This document shows positions 1 to 9,091 of a stretch of DNA of 64,000 nucleotides, in pieces. Below the pieces are notes generated by a model, which made no database searches, had not been told where the DNA came from, and worked only from the letters and a program-made list of their open reading frames with translations. Origin of the DNA: Alistipes onderdonkii (GTDB lineage Bacteria > Bacteroidota > Bacteroidia > Bacteroidales > Rikenellaceae); contig NZ_CP102251.1 in NCBI RefSeq assembly GCF_025145285.1, positions 2,604,001 through 2,668,000 on the forward strand. The letters are read 5' to 3'. Position 1 is the stretch's first letter; the number at the start of each line of letters is the position of its first letter. A program made the position numbers and the translations under genes.

Positions 1-1998
1 TACCGACCAGAAGTTACCCCAGCGGTGCGACGGGTGGAAGCGCGACGAGGCATCGCGGCGGTATGAGGCCGAGGCGAAGTATTTGCCGTCGTAATCGTAC
101 TGTGCGCGCCCAAAATAGCCTTCATTATTATAGGTGGTGACATACGATGTTGCGCCCTGCTTGTCGATCACGGCACCGGCCAGTTCGTCGTTGTCGGGCG
201 AGAACATGTTGGCCGTGCTGCCGTAAAGCAGGTACTGCCTGCGCTGGTAGTATTCGTGGCCGAGCATCACGTTGATATTGTGCTTGCCGATGACCTTCGT
301 GTAGTTGAGGATCTGCTGGAGGTTGTGCGAGAAGTCACGCGTATGGTATTTGCCTATGATACCGTTTTCCCCTGCGAACTGTCCGTAATAGGGGTTCTGT
401 ACGGTCGTCTGGCGGGTTTCGTCGAGCGAAATTCCCGCATTGAACGTAAATTTGAAATCCTTCAGGAACAGGATGTCGAAGAATCCCGTGCCGTTGAAGG
501 CATTGCCTTCCGAACGGTTGGTGTTCAGGCGGGAATCCGACAGTCCGTTGGCATTGGGCATATACGGACGGGTCAGTCCGGCATTCATGCCGTCACCGTA
601 GTCGTACATGGTGATGCCGGCGTCGTTCTTCATGATATTGCCCTGCCCGTCGCGGACATAGAGCGGGTAAATCGGAGCTACCGACGTAGTGAACGCAAAG
701 ATGTTGGCCGACGAATTGCCCTGGCCGTCACCGCTCAGCGAATTGTAGGTGAAGTTTGCGTAACCGGCGTTGGCACCGACCTTCAGCCATTTCTTGGCCT
801 GATAGTCTGCCTTCAGACGTGCCGTGTAACGCTCCATGTTCGAATTTTCCGTGATACCTTCGTTGTTCAGGTAGCCGAACGAAGCATAGAACGTGCTGCG
901 ATCCGTAGCACCCGATACACTGACGTTATATTCCTGGCGCATCGAGGAGCGGAAAGCGATGTCTTCCCAGTCATCGGGCGTGAGCAGATAATCCTGGCCG
1001 TTGTAGAACATATGGTTACCCAGCGTGGCGTTGGGATTGAGTTTCCCGTTGGTGCCGATAACCGATTGGCCGTCGGGGACACTGTAAACCATATAGCCCA
1101 GACCGCCGTCGTTTTTCGAAGCGGCGAGGTTCTTATTGGCCATGGCGTGTGCGGCGCTCTCGCTCATACCCTGCGAGCGGTAGTAGCTGCTGAGAGACGA
1201 ATAGTAGGTTTCGTAGTACTGCGCAGGGCTTTTGATATAATCATAGGACTCCATTGCGCGTGAGTTCACACCCCACTTGGCATCTACCGAGATGGTAGCT
1301 TCCTGGCCACGGGCCTTCTTGGTCGTGATCATGATGACACCGTTGGCACCACGTGCTCCGTAAAGGGCGTTGGATGCGGCGTCCTTCAGGACGGTCATCG
1401 ACTCGATGTCGTTGGGGTTCAGGTTGTTCAGGTCTCCTTCGTAGGGAGTTCCGTCCACGATCCACAGCGGGTCTTTCTCGGCGTTGATCGAACTGAAACC
1501 ACGGATGCGGACGATCGGGTTGGCACCCGGTTTACCCGATTCGTTGGATATCTGGACACCGGCAACCTTACCGGCCAGCGACTGGGCGACGTTCGACTGT
1601 TGCGACTTGGCGATGTCGTCCGCCTTGATGACGGTCGCAGAACCGGTAAACGCCTCCTTTTTGGAGGTACCGAACGCCACGACGATCACGTCGTCGATCG
1701 CCTGTGTATCTTCGTGCATAGTCACGTCGATGCGCGATTTGCCAGCGATAGGGAGCTGCTGCCCCACATATCCGATGAACGTCACCGAAAGGGTGCCGTC
1801 AGCCGGAGCCGAAAGTGAGTACTGGCCTGCCGCGTTGGTCGTAGTACCGATCGAAGTACCGTCTACCATGACAGTAGCGCCCGCAACGGGATTCCCGTTT
1901 GCGTCAGAAACTGTACCGGAGACCTGCTTGTTTTGGGCGAATGCATATGCGCCGAGCACCAAAACAGCAATTAACGATAGTACAATTTTTCTTACCAT
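1..1998 (-). CDS. SusC/RagA-family TonB-dependent outer-membrane receptor, partial (unit C)
   Basis: The reading frame stays open from the ATG at 1998 to the window edge, giving 666 codons; the C-terminal part of the barrel is outside. The product would import oligosaccharides or peptides across the outer membrane with TonB energy and a SusD lid. It starts with a signal peptide (MVRKIVLSLIAVL...AFAQ), then a carboxypeptidase-regulatory-like domain (about residues 23-100), then a plug with the family hallmarks VLKDAAS.ALYGARGANGVI and a stretch of beta-barrel. The first 32 nt and 34 nt of leader are identical to the susC at 7217. The body is more like the susC at 9060 than the one at 7217. No consensus promoter is visible upstream, so I infer it may be silent in this orientation. 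Confidence 0.95.
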   Translation of the reverse strand, partial: MVRKIVLSLIAVLVLGAYAFAQNKQVSGTVSDANGNPVAGATVMVDGTSIGTTTNAAGQYSLSAPADGTLSVTFIGYVGQQLPIAGKSRIDVTMHEDTQAIDDVIVVAFGTSKKEAFTGSATVIKADDIAKSQQSNVAQSLAGKVAGVQISNESGKPGANPIVRIRGFSSINAEKDPLWIVDGTPYEGDLNNLNPNDIESMTVLKDAASNALYGARGANGVIMITTKKARGQEATISVDAKWGVNSRAMESYDYIKSPAQYYETYYSSLSSYYRSQGMSESAAHAMANKNLAASKNDGGLGYMVYSVPDGQSVIGTNGKLNPNATLGNHMFYNGQDYLLTPDDWEDIAFRSSMRQEYNVSVSGATDRSTFYASFGYLNNEGITENSNMERYTARLKADYQAKKWLKVGANAGYANFTYNSLSGDGQGNSSANIFAFTTSVAPIYPLYVRDGQGNIMKNDAGITMYDYGDGMNAGLTRPYMPNANGLSDSRLNTNRSEGNAFNGTGFFDILFLKDFKFTFNAGISLDETRQTTVQNPYYGQFAGENGIIGKYHTRDFSHNLQQILNYTKVIGKHNINVMLGHEYYQRRQYLLYGSTANMFSPDNDELAGAVIDKQGATSYVTTYNNEGYFGRAQYDYDGKYFASASYRRDASSRFHPSHRWGNFWSV

Positions 1999-2013
1999 AA
2001 GCGTTAATTTTAA
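1967..2013 (-). repeat. 47-bp susC leader repeat, copy C
   Basis: This block is identical to 7186-7232 (same orientation) and 9045-9091 (inverted). It covers 15 nt before the ATG and 32 nt after it. Identity with copy A extends to 66 nt (1967-2032). I infer it is a recombination site shared by the three receptor genes. Confidence 0.85.
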
Positions 2014-2490
2014 ATTAATTTTAAAATAAAAACTCAACAGCCTGTGAGCAGGATTTTACGATTCTGGTAAGATACTGAATATCATATATATAGTTGAGTG
2101 AACGCGAGATTGCGATCCGGTTTTGAAAAGGCGCGGTAACTTGAAAGTTACCTGAGGGTGCGGTGTATAAAATTAATTTACAGCATATTAACGACTGCTT
2201 GCCATATATCTTGAGTTACCAATACATAACCGGGAAACGACTGGTAATGCCCTGCGATTCCCCGAAAATCAACGGGATGGAATAATATGACTCAATATAA
2301 TCCAAAAAATCCGTATGGATTACAGTTGCCGGAACCCGTATCAGGATTTATCCGGGTAATTCCGCCGGGCATCGCGGCAATACTCCGGATGCCGTAACGC
2401 TATCCCGGGCATCATAAGCCCCCCTGCCGGAATCCCGGCAGCGACAGGGAGGGGCTATCAATACGCACACTGCTCACCGGACGGTACGGG
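2014..2490. other. Non-coding region between unit C and the unit A terminator
   Basis: No gene is supported here. The minus-strand leader of unit C has no TAnnTTTG box; the closest string is TATCTTAC around 2067-2074. Two hairpins are visible: a 7-bp stem with a TGAA loop at 2135-2152, and a nested hairpin at 2417-2456 whose inner arms are TGCCGG/CCGGCA. The second hairpin lies just beyond the transcription terminator of the A operon. Confidence 0.6.
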
Positions 2491-2532
2491 CATAAAAAAA
2501 CCCGGAAGCGTCACGACTTCCGGGCCCAGAAA
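2491..2532 (-). terminator. Intrinsic terminator of unit A; outer inverted repeat copy 1
   Basis: Read on the minus strand, an 8-bp stem (CCCGGAAG/CTTCCGGG) is followed by seven T residues, just after the susD stop. All 42 nt are identical, in inverted orientation, to 14858-14899. Imperfect similarity continues on both sides, including the last codons and stop of susD. Confidence 0.85.
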
Positions 2533-2546
2533 ATAAGTATTAACCA

Positions 2547-4016
2547 CTAAAGCGGATTCTGGTCGGCCGCATTGATGTATGGATTGCTGTTCAGCTCGAT
2601 CGACAGCGGAATCTGGTAGGTGAATTCCTTGCCGGCAGCCTTGACCAGCTTGTGCGTGTGGTTGGAGGATGCCGTACGGTCTACACCGACGTTGAAGCGC
2701 TTGTTGGTAAAGAATTCGTGCCCCTCACCCCAGAGTTCGATACGGCTCTGCAGGAAGATCTCCTTCAGCAGTGCTTCGCCCGTATTCGAGGACTTTGCAT
2801 AACCCGAATCGCGCTTCGACACCAGGTCGTAAAGCGTCTGCTGGGCTGCGGAACTGTTGCCGCCGCGGGCTTCGGCCTCGGCCTTCAGCAGGTATGCCTC
2901 CGACAGGCGCATGTAGATTTCGTCAGCCTCGTAGGTCGGGGTGTTGAACTTGACGTTCGAATAGGCCGGATAGGTGAACTCCCCGACCGTGGTCTCGGTC
3001 GCATTGAAATTCTTCTTGCGGTAGTCGGTAGCTGCGATCTGATTGTAGAGCTGGTCGTCGATAGCCATGTAGATACCCTTGTTGTTGGCATTGTCCACGG
3101 CCGTGATCGACATGAACGATGCGAAGGAACGGTTGCCGAGCGACGTGGAAGCAGCCCACGTGTAGCCCCAGATGGTCTCGGGAAGCGAGGTGCTCTGGAA
3201 ACCCGAAGTCGTATACTGCTCCTCGTTCATGAGCGAGTAGCCTGCCGAAATCACCGCCCCGGCAGCATTGGCTGCCGTGGTGTAATCGCCTGTGGTCAGC
3301 GCCACGCGCGCCAGCACCATGTTCGCAACCGTCTGGTCGATGTCCGCCGTCGAACTCTTGGGATCGTAGCCTTCCTGCTCGAACAGCGCGATGGCGTTCT
3401 GCAAATCGGTCGTGATCGTGCTGTAAACCTCGGTCGACGGGGTGCGTCCCTTGGCACCCTCGACGGTCAGATAGAGGGGGACACCCGCCTTATCCTTGCC
3501 GCCGTGCATGTAGTCGTCCTGGTAAACGCACATCAGGTAATAGTAAGCCAGCGCGCGGTAGGTCAGCGCCTGAGCCTTATATACCAGCGCCTTGCCCGTA
3601 ACATCGTCGGGGATCAGGTCGAGGATCTGGTTCGACTGATAGACGATCTTGTAGTAACAGTACCAGCGGTCTGCCGTATAGGCATTGGTCTGGGCGCGGA
3701 TGCTTTCGAACATATATTCGTCGGCAAACCAGTTGGTCAGTTTCGTGAGCACCATATCGTTGCCCTGCAAATCCATACCCAGATTCCAGACCATGAATCC
3801 GCGGTCGTTGGTCGTTGCCTGGCGGTTGCCGGTATGCATGTAGTTGACGGCTCCCTGCATCATGGGGGCGAGCACGAGGTCGGCATTCTCCTTGATCAGT
3901 TCGCCCAGCTGCTCATCCGACACCTGGCTGCCCGAAGGCTCGGTGTCGAGCTCGCTCGCACAGGATGCGAACAGGAGCACCGTAGCTATTGCGATGTAAT
4001 ATACTATGTTTTTCAT
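2547..4016 (-). CDS. SusD/RagB-family surface glycan-binding lipoprotein (unit A)
   Basis: This 489-residue protein has a lipoprotein signal (lipobox LFASC, Cys19) and the helical TPR-type SusD fold, with the usual C-terminal segment (RIELWGEGHEFFTNKRF...) followed by IPLSIELNSNPYINAADQNP. SusD proteins sit on the cell surface as a lid over the SusC barrel and bind the substrate. It lies 18 nt downstream of the susC at 4035-7217 on the same strand, so the two are surely co-transcribed. The last codons and stop reappear as a non-coding fragment near 14830-14844, after a different gene, which is evidence of recombination at the ends of these units. Substrate is not predictable from sequence alone. 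Confidence 0.95.
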   Translation of the reverse strand: MKNIVYYIAIATVLLFASCASELDTEPSGSQVSDEQLGELIKENADLVLAPMMQGAVNYMHTGNRQATTNDRGFMVWNLGMDLQGNDMVLTKLTNWFADEYMFESIRAQTNAYTADRWYCYYKIVYQSNQILDLIPDDVTGKALVYKAQALTYRALAYYYLMCVYQDDYMHGGKDKAGVPLYLTVEGAKGRTPSTEVYSTITTDLQNAIALFEQEGYDPKSSTADIDQTVANMVLARVALTTGDYTTAANAAGAVISAGYSLMNEEQYTTSGFQSTSLPETIWGYTWAASTSLGNRSFASFMSITAVDNANNKGIYMAIDDQLYNQIAATDYRKKNFNATETTVGEFTYPAYSNVKFNTPTYEADEIYMRLSEAYLLKAEAEARGGNSSAAQQTLYDLVSKRDSGYAKSSNTGEALLKEIFLQSRIELWGEGHEFFTNKRFNVGVDRTASSNHTHKLVKAAGKEFTYQIPLSIELNSNPYINAADQNPL

Positions 4017-4034
4017 ACGCTAATATCTCGTTTA

Positions 4035-7000
4035 TTATAAGTTCATCGTAATACCGAAAGTAAAGGTCTTCGCCTGCGGGAACCCGAATGCGTTCTGTCC
4101 TGCGTAAGCGGTACGCGGGTCGAAGCCCGTATGCGCGGAGGTGAAGTAGAGGTTGTCGGCGGCGAAGAAGACACGCAGCGACTCGATGCAGATCTTCGAC
4201 GTCCAGCGCTTGGGCAGCGTATAGCCGACGTTGATCGTCTTGAGGCTGAAGTAGGAAGCATCGCGGTAGAGGTAGTCGCAGTTCGAACCTACGAAATTCC
4301 AGGTGCCGTTGAACATCAGCTTGGGGAATTTGGCATTGGTATGCTCCGGCGTCCAGGTGTTGCCCACGAGGTCTTGCGAGACCGTAAAACCGGCACGTCC
4401 CGGACTATATACGTTGGCCGAGTTGCCGTCCCACTGGCGGCCGCCGATCTGGTAAGCCGCAGCCAGCATGAAATCGAAGTTCTTCCAGCGGAACGAGGTG
4501 CGAAAACCACCCGTCACGTCGGGCAGCGCATCGCCGATCTCATACTGCGTGGCTTCGTTGATATTGAAGGTCTTTTCACGGCCCGTAACCTTGCCTTCGC
4601 CGTCCACGACATCTTTCCAGAACGTCTCCTGGCCGGTTTCGGGATCTACGCCGGCAAACTTGAAGAGGTAGAGGTTGTAGTAGGACTTGCCTTTGCCGCG
4701 CAGGAACCTACCGCTGATGTAGTCGCCGCCCAACGCCGGGTTGCCCAGCTCCGAAGGATAGTCGATCAGGCGGTTGCGTGCGAACGAGGCGTTGACCGCG
4801 AAGTTCCAGTAGAGATCCTTATGCTTGAGGATGTCCACGCCCAGGTCGATTTCGAAACCGCGGTTAGCCAGGATACCGACGTTTTCCAGGCGGCTCGCAA
4901 GGCCCGTCGACGACGGGGTCGGACGGTTCCAGATCAGGTCGTGCGTACGGCGGTTATAGTAGTCGACCGTACCGTAAAAACGGTTCCACAGGCGGAAGTC
5001 GATACCCAGGTCGATCTGGTAGTTGCGTTCCCACGAAAGATTGCGGTTACCCGTGCTGGCTTGCGTAATGCCGATCTGGCCGTTGGTTTCCCCGATCGTC
5101 CAGAGGTTGGTGTAGGGATACGAAGCCGAAAGCTGGTTGCCGGCCACACCGTAGTTGACGCGCAGTTTCAGTTCGTCGACCCACGTAGCGTTGTCCATGA
5201 AGCTCTCGCCCTTGATACGCCATGCGGCGCCCACAGACCAGAAGTGGCCCCACTTGTCGTACTTGAAGCGCGACGATCCGTCGTAGCGGTACGAACCCGA
5301 GAAGAAATACTTGCCGGCGTAGTTATAGTTCACACGTGCGAAATAGCCTTCGATGGCGGTCACCACGGTGCTCGAGGTCGAGCCGTTGCTATACTGCGAA
5401 ACGGCGTTGCCCAGTTCGGGGATGCCCGGGTAGAAAATATTTTTCTTGTAGGCGTCCACGACACGCTGGTCGGTCTTGCCGAACTCGTGGCCGATCTGTA
5501 CGTCGAAGTTGTGGTTCTCCTTGATGGTCTTGTTCCAGTTGAGCATCTGCTGGGTGTTGTACGAGAAATAGTTATCGTTGTATTTCTCGACAAGGCCGTT
5601 GTTGGTCGGCGTGGCAGCCGTACCGTATTCATTGTTATAATAGAAGGTATCCATCCGGTACACGTTGTCCAGCGTGAAGTTGGCCGTGAACTTGAAATCC
5701 TTCAGGAATACGATCTCGCCGTAGAAATTGGCGTAGAGGTTGTCGCGAACCGAGTTGTTGATATCGCGGCTCATCGACTGCACGGGGTGCGCGAAGTTGT
5801 TGAACGAGTTGAACTGATCCTGCGTCGCACCGTAGGGCGAAAGGGTCGTGCCGTTGCCCTGTTCGTACATCTTCGTGCCGTCGGCATTGTAGCGGATGTT
5901 ACCGTCCAGGTCGCGGGCGTAGTACGGCACGGTGGGGTTCTGCCACATCGTCCACAGGAACACGTTACCCGTGTTGGCACCCGAATAGCCGGGGCTGTCG
6001 ATGTCGCGGCGCGAATAAGAAAGGTTCGTCCCGACCTTCAGCCACTTGGTGGCCTGTGCATTGAAGGCGGCCCGGCCCGAGTAACGCTTGAATCCCGACA
6101 TGATTACATACGAGGGGTCTTCGAGGAAGCTGCCCGAAACGTAGTAGTCCATCTTGTCGTTGCCGCCGCTGATGCTCAGCGTGTATTCCTGACGGAACTG
6201 CTTGGTGAACAGGTAGTCGTCGTAGTTGTCGGCATAGAGCAGTTTCGCGTCGGAATTGAGCTTGCCCGTGGCGGGGTCGATCAGCGTCGTACCGTCGGGA
6301 ATCTTATAGGCCATGTAGTTTCCGAGCACGGGCATGAGGTTGGAGTTCGCCGCATTGGCAAGCGCAGCATGGCTCGCCCCCGGATTATTCGCCTCAAGGT
6401 AGTTATAAAGCCCGCCGTATACATATTCGTAATAGTCGCCGGGGTTCTGCATGGTCTCATGCTCTTTGATACCCTGCTGGTTCCAACCCCACTTGGCTTC
6501 GAACATGATGTTGGCCTTCTGGTTGCGCGTTCCCTTCTTCGTGGTGACGAAAACCACGCCGTTTGCGGCACGCGAACCGTACAGCGCATTGGCAGCGGCA
6601 TCCTTCGACACGACGATCGACTCGATATCGAGCGGGTTGATCGTCGAAAGCGCCGACGAATAAGGCACGCCGTCGACGACGATCAGTGCGGTCTGGATTC
6701 CATTGATCGAACCGATACCGCGGATGATGATCGAAGCGTCGTCACCGGGCTGTCCCGTAGAGCTGTACGACTGCACACCGGTAACGGCACCTTCCAGCAT
6801 TCGCGAAGCGGAAGCAACGGTGGTCTTTGATATTTCACCGGCCGAAACCGATGCGATCGAACCGGTAAAATCCTTCTTCTTGATTTCACCGAAGGCCGTG
6901 ATGACTACATTGTCGATCGCCTGTGCATTCTCCTTGAGCGTCACCGAAACATGGGTGTGCCCGGCGATCGCGACGGTCTCGGTGTCATACCCGATGAACG

Positions 7001-7217
7001 AAACGACCAGTTTCCCGTTTGCAGGGGCTGCAAGCGAGAAGGTGCCGTTCGTACCTGTCGTGGTACCGATATGCTGGCCCTCGACCATGACTGTGGCTCC
7101 AGCCACCGGAGCACCGGCGGCATCGGTAACTGTACCGGAAACCTGCTGGTTCTGGGCCATTGCAACGGCGCAAATCCCCAAAACGGCAATTAACGATAGT
7201 ACAATTTTTCTTACCAT
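4035..7217 (-). CDS. SusC/RagA-family TonB-dependent outer-membrane receptor (unit A)
   Basis: A full-length receptor of 1060 residues. It has a signal peptide ending AMAQ, a carboxypeptidase-regulatory-like domain (about 22-100), a plug (SKDAAANALYGSRAANGVV region) and a 22-strand-type barrel ending in an aromatic-rich terminus (FTFGITMNL). It forms the import channel with the SusD encoded 18 nt downstream. It is the only one of the three related receptors with a perfect Bacteroidota promoter (7261-7292). Its first roughly 230 nt are about 96% identical to those of the divergent receptor at 9060 by hand alignment, while the rest differs strongly. I infer it is the currently expressed member of an invertible set. 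Confidence 0.96.
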   Translation of the reverse strand: MVRKIVLSLIAVLGICAVAMAQNQQVSGTVTDAAGAPVAGATVMVEGQHIGTTTGTNGTFSLAAPANGKLVVSFIGYDTETVAIAGHTHVSVTLKENAQAIDNVVITAFGEIKKKDFTGSIASVSAGEISKTTVASASRMLEGAVTGVQSYSSTGQPGDDASIIIRGIGSINGIQTALIVVDGVPYSSALSTINPLDIESIVVSKDAAANALYGSRAANGVVFVTTKKGTRNQKANIMFEAKWGWNQQGIKEHETMQNPGDYYEYVYGGLYNYLEANNPGASHAALANAANSNLMPVLGNYMAYKIPDGTTLIDPATGKLNSDAKLLYADNYDDYLFTKQFRQEYTLSISGGNDKMDYYVSGSFLEDPSYVIMSGFKRYSGRAAFNAQATKWLKVGTNLSYSRRDIDSPGYSGANTGNVFLWTMWQNPTVPYYARDLDGNIRYNADGTKMYEQGNGTTLSPYGATQDQFNSFNNFAHPVQSMSRDINNSVRDNLYANFYGEIVFLKDFKFTANFTLDNVYRMDTFYYNNEYGTAATPTNNGLVEKYNDNYFSYNTQQMLNWNKTIKENHNFDVQIGHEFGKTDQRVVDAYKKNIFYPGIPELGNAVSQYSNGSTSSTVVTAIEGYFARVNYNYAGKYFFSGSYRYDGSSRFKYDKWGHFWSVGAAWRIKGESFMDNATWVDELKLRVNYGVAGNQLSASYPYTNLWTIGETNGQIGITQASTGNRNLSWERNYQIDLGIDFRLWNRFYGTVDYYNRRTHDLIWNRPTPSSTGLASRLENVGILANRGFEIDLGVDILKHKDLYWNFAVNASFARNRLIDYPSELGNPALGGDYISGRFLRGKGKSYYNLYLFKFAGVDPETGQETFWKDVVDGEGKVTGREKTFNINEATQYEIGDALPDVTGGFRTSFRWKNFDFMLAAAYQIGGRQWDGNSANVYSPGRAGFTVSQDLVGNTWTPEHTNAKFPKLMFNGTWNFVGSNCDYLYRDASYFSLKTINVGYTLPKRWTSKICIESLRVFFAADNLYFTSAHTGFDPRTAYAGQNAFGFPQAKTFTFGITMNL

Positions 7218-7232
7218 AAGCGTTAATTTTAA
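7186..7232 (-). repeat. 47-bp susC leader repeat, copy A
   Basis: The block is identical to 9045-9091 in inverted orientation and to 1967-2013 in direct orientation. Copies A and B share further near-identity inside the genes, including an exact 73-nt inverted match (7076-7148 against 9129-9201). Together with copy B it brackets the recombinase gene and the promoter. Confidence 0.9.
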
Positions 7233-7260
7233 ATTAATTTTAAAATAAAAAGTTCACAAG

Positions 7261-7292
7261 CAAAGATAACGGATTGCTAACTCATTTACAAA
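7261..7292 (-). promoter_or_regulatory. Bacteroidota promoter driving susC unit A; inside the putative invertible segment
   Basis: On the minus strand the -33 box TTTG (7292-7289) is followed by 20 nt and a perfect -7 box TATCTTTG (7268-7261). This leaves 43 nt before the ATG at 7217. The matching position before unit B has TTG-N20-TAACTTTT (9021-9028), lacking the final G, and unit C has no good match. Inversion at the 47-bp repeats would move this promoter in front of unit B. Confidence 0.85.
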
Positions 7293-7376
7293 TAAATTAT
7301 TAAAAAAAATTAACACGGTTACAGCTATCTTTCAAATTGTGGTTGACGGCTTACGATTTTTCGCGTATAAGGCCTG

Positions 7377-7401
7377 TGGCGATTACAATTTGCAATCGCC
7401 A
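7377..7401. other. Hairpin between the recombinase stop and the unit A promoter
   Basis: Arms TGGCGATT/AATCGCCA enclose a 9-nt loop. There is no T-tract, so this is at best a weak terminator for the recombinase message, insulating the unit A promoter. Confidence 0.4.
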
Positions 7402-7473
7402 TTTCGAAGCGTTTTTTGTTGATTTCGGGATTTTCCCCAGCCGGAAGGGGATGCAAGGGGTGAAAAAAGTGAC

Positions 7474-8731
7474 TTAGTAGAGCCTTTCCGACTCGTTCGG
7501 CATGCCCGACGGCGTCCAGTCGGGGCACAGCGAGTTGATACGTTTTGACAGGCGTTCCATCTCTCCGCTGATATGCGAATGGGTGATATTCGCATAGATC
7601 TGCGTTGTGCGTATGTTTTTATGTCCCAGTAATTTACTGATTGTTTCGATGGCGACACCCTGCGAAAGGGTAATTGTCGTGGCAAACGTGTGCCGGGCCG
7701 CATGGAACGTGATCTTTTTCGGAATCCCCGCTTCGGCAACGATCTTGTCGAGGCATTTATTGCACCACCCGTTGCTCGGAAGGTCGAATATCCGTCCGGA
7801 GCCCGATGCGGGCATGTATTTCAACAGGATATTGTACGGGACGGTAAACAGCCGCACATTGACCTCCGCCCCTGTTTTACGACGTGTCGTGTTGACCCAC
7901 AGCTGTTTGTTTATTTTCTGAATATTCTGCGGCACCAGGCCTCGGATGTCGACATAGGACAATCCGGTGAAGCAACTAAACAAAAACGTGTCCCTGACAA
8001 GTTGTAAGGTGAGGTCTTCGCTCTCGTACTGCATCATACGGGTTATCTCTTCCATGGTCAGGTAGTTGCGTGTTACGAATTCGCTCTGTAATTTGTAATT
8101 TGCGAAGAGATCCTTGTCCATATATCCCTTGCTGCGGGCCAGCATGAGGATATGTTTCAGGGCGATCATGTAAATCCAGATCGTGTTTTTTTTTATACCC
8201 GGCTTCCTTTGCGATATAGGCGTGGAAGCCCGTGAGAAATTCCCGGTTGAGCTCCTTGAACATCAGGTCTTTCCGGTCGTACTTGTCCCAGATGTAGTTT
8301 GCCAGATGCTTGCAGACGCACCTATATTTATAATATGTGGCCTTGCTGCGGCTGATGCCGACCATACGGTTGAATTCTTCGTTGTGCTGCCTGAAAAAGG
8401 CGAGCACGGTCTCCTGACGGAGGTTGGCTCCAAAGTACATCTCTTTGACCATCAAGGGGGTTACGAACGATTGTTCGTAGAATAACTTGTTGTAACACCT
8501 TTCGATGTGGTAGTGGATATTCGAAAGCTGTTCGTTGATCCTGCCTGCGGCATTGCTCCGCCCGGCGACACGCCCCATTCCGACATCCCAGTGTTCGGGT
8601 GCGACCGAGAGGCGCGTGGAAAACTGCGTCCGCTCCCCGTTGATCGTGATGCGTCCCATGATCGGGGCGTTCCCATTCCGGAGAGGCGCGTTTTTCTTGA
8701 TGTAAAACAATACATTAAACGTGTTTCTCAT
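7474..8731 (-). pseudogene. Tyrosine site-specific recombinase, frame broken at a nine-A tract
   Basis: Two overlapping frames make one Bacteroidota-type tyrosine recombinase. The N-terminal part (from 8731) has the arm-binding domain and SAM-like core-binding domain. The C-terminal part (ending 7474) has the catalytic domain with RRKTG (Lys), HAARH (His and Arg), LLGH and the Tyr of TTQIYANI. The first catalytic Arg is replaced by Ser (TGLSYVDI), as also reported for the CTnDOT integrase. The frames join if the A tract on the coding strand (8186-8194) had eight rather than nine A residues, giving EAGYKKNTIWIY, normal for the family. It lies between two divergent susC genes with inverted leader repeats and is probably their invertase. 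It may be broken, a sequencing artefact, or restored by polymerase slippage. Confidence 0.85.
8186..8194 (-). repeat. Homopolymer of nine (A on the coding strand) inside the recombinase gene
   Basis: Nine consecutive T residues on the plus strand are nine A in the recombinase coding strand. The coding frame changes exactly here. Tracts of this length are known slippage sites for both replication and transcription. Confidence 0.85.
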
Positions 8732-9059
8732 TGCTCAAATAACCTTTTGTGTTTAACCTAATAACAATATGCAAACCGCATTAAAGGTAATGATTAAGTA
8801 ACCCCCGAATAACGTATTATTCGGTCTAAATATCTTATTGTACAGATGTTAGCCTGTGCGAAGCGGTTACTTTGTAGTAACACTGCTACAATCCGACATG
8901 GCATTTATGGAGATTCAAATGCCTTTTAATCAGTCTATTACGTTTGGATTAGCCGATTTTGCGCCAGAAAAGACCTTGTGCGCTGAATATCATGGTGTTG
9001 TATAAATTAACGCACAATGATAACTTTTTATTTTAAAAAACCAATTAAAATTAACGCTT
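8732..9059. other. Non-coding region between the recombinase and susC unit B
   Basis: No gene is supported. Two short perfect hairpins are visible: 8806-8823 (arms CGAATAA/TTATTCG) and 8866-8881 (arms GTTACT/AGTAAC). A near-promoter for the recombinase, TACCTTTA, lies on the minus strand at 8782-8789 without a clear -33 box. Before susC unit B the nearest match is TTG-N20-TAACTTTT ending at 9028, one base short of consensus. The hairpins could be accessory binding sites for a recombinase; that is inference. Confidence 0.5.
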
Positions 9060-9091
9060 ATGGTAAGAAAAATTGTACTATCGTTAATTGC
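9045..9091 (+). repeat. 47-bp susC leader repeat, copy B
   Basis: The inverted partner of 7186-7232. It starts 15 nt before the ATG at 9060 and covers its first 32 nt. Identity with copy C runs on for 8 more nt. Confidence 0.9.

Noticed and set aside
4131..6830. Long plus-strand open frame (899 codons) antisense to susC unit A
   Set aside because: It mirrors the receptor gene in a GC-rich genome and has no domain, signal or start context.
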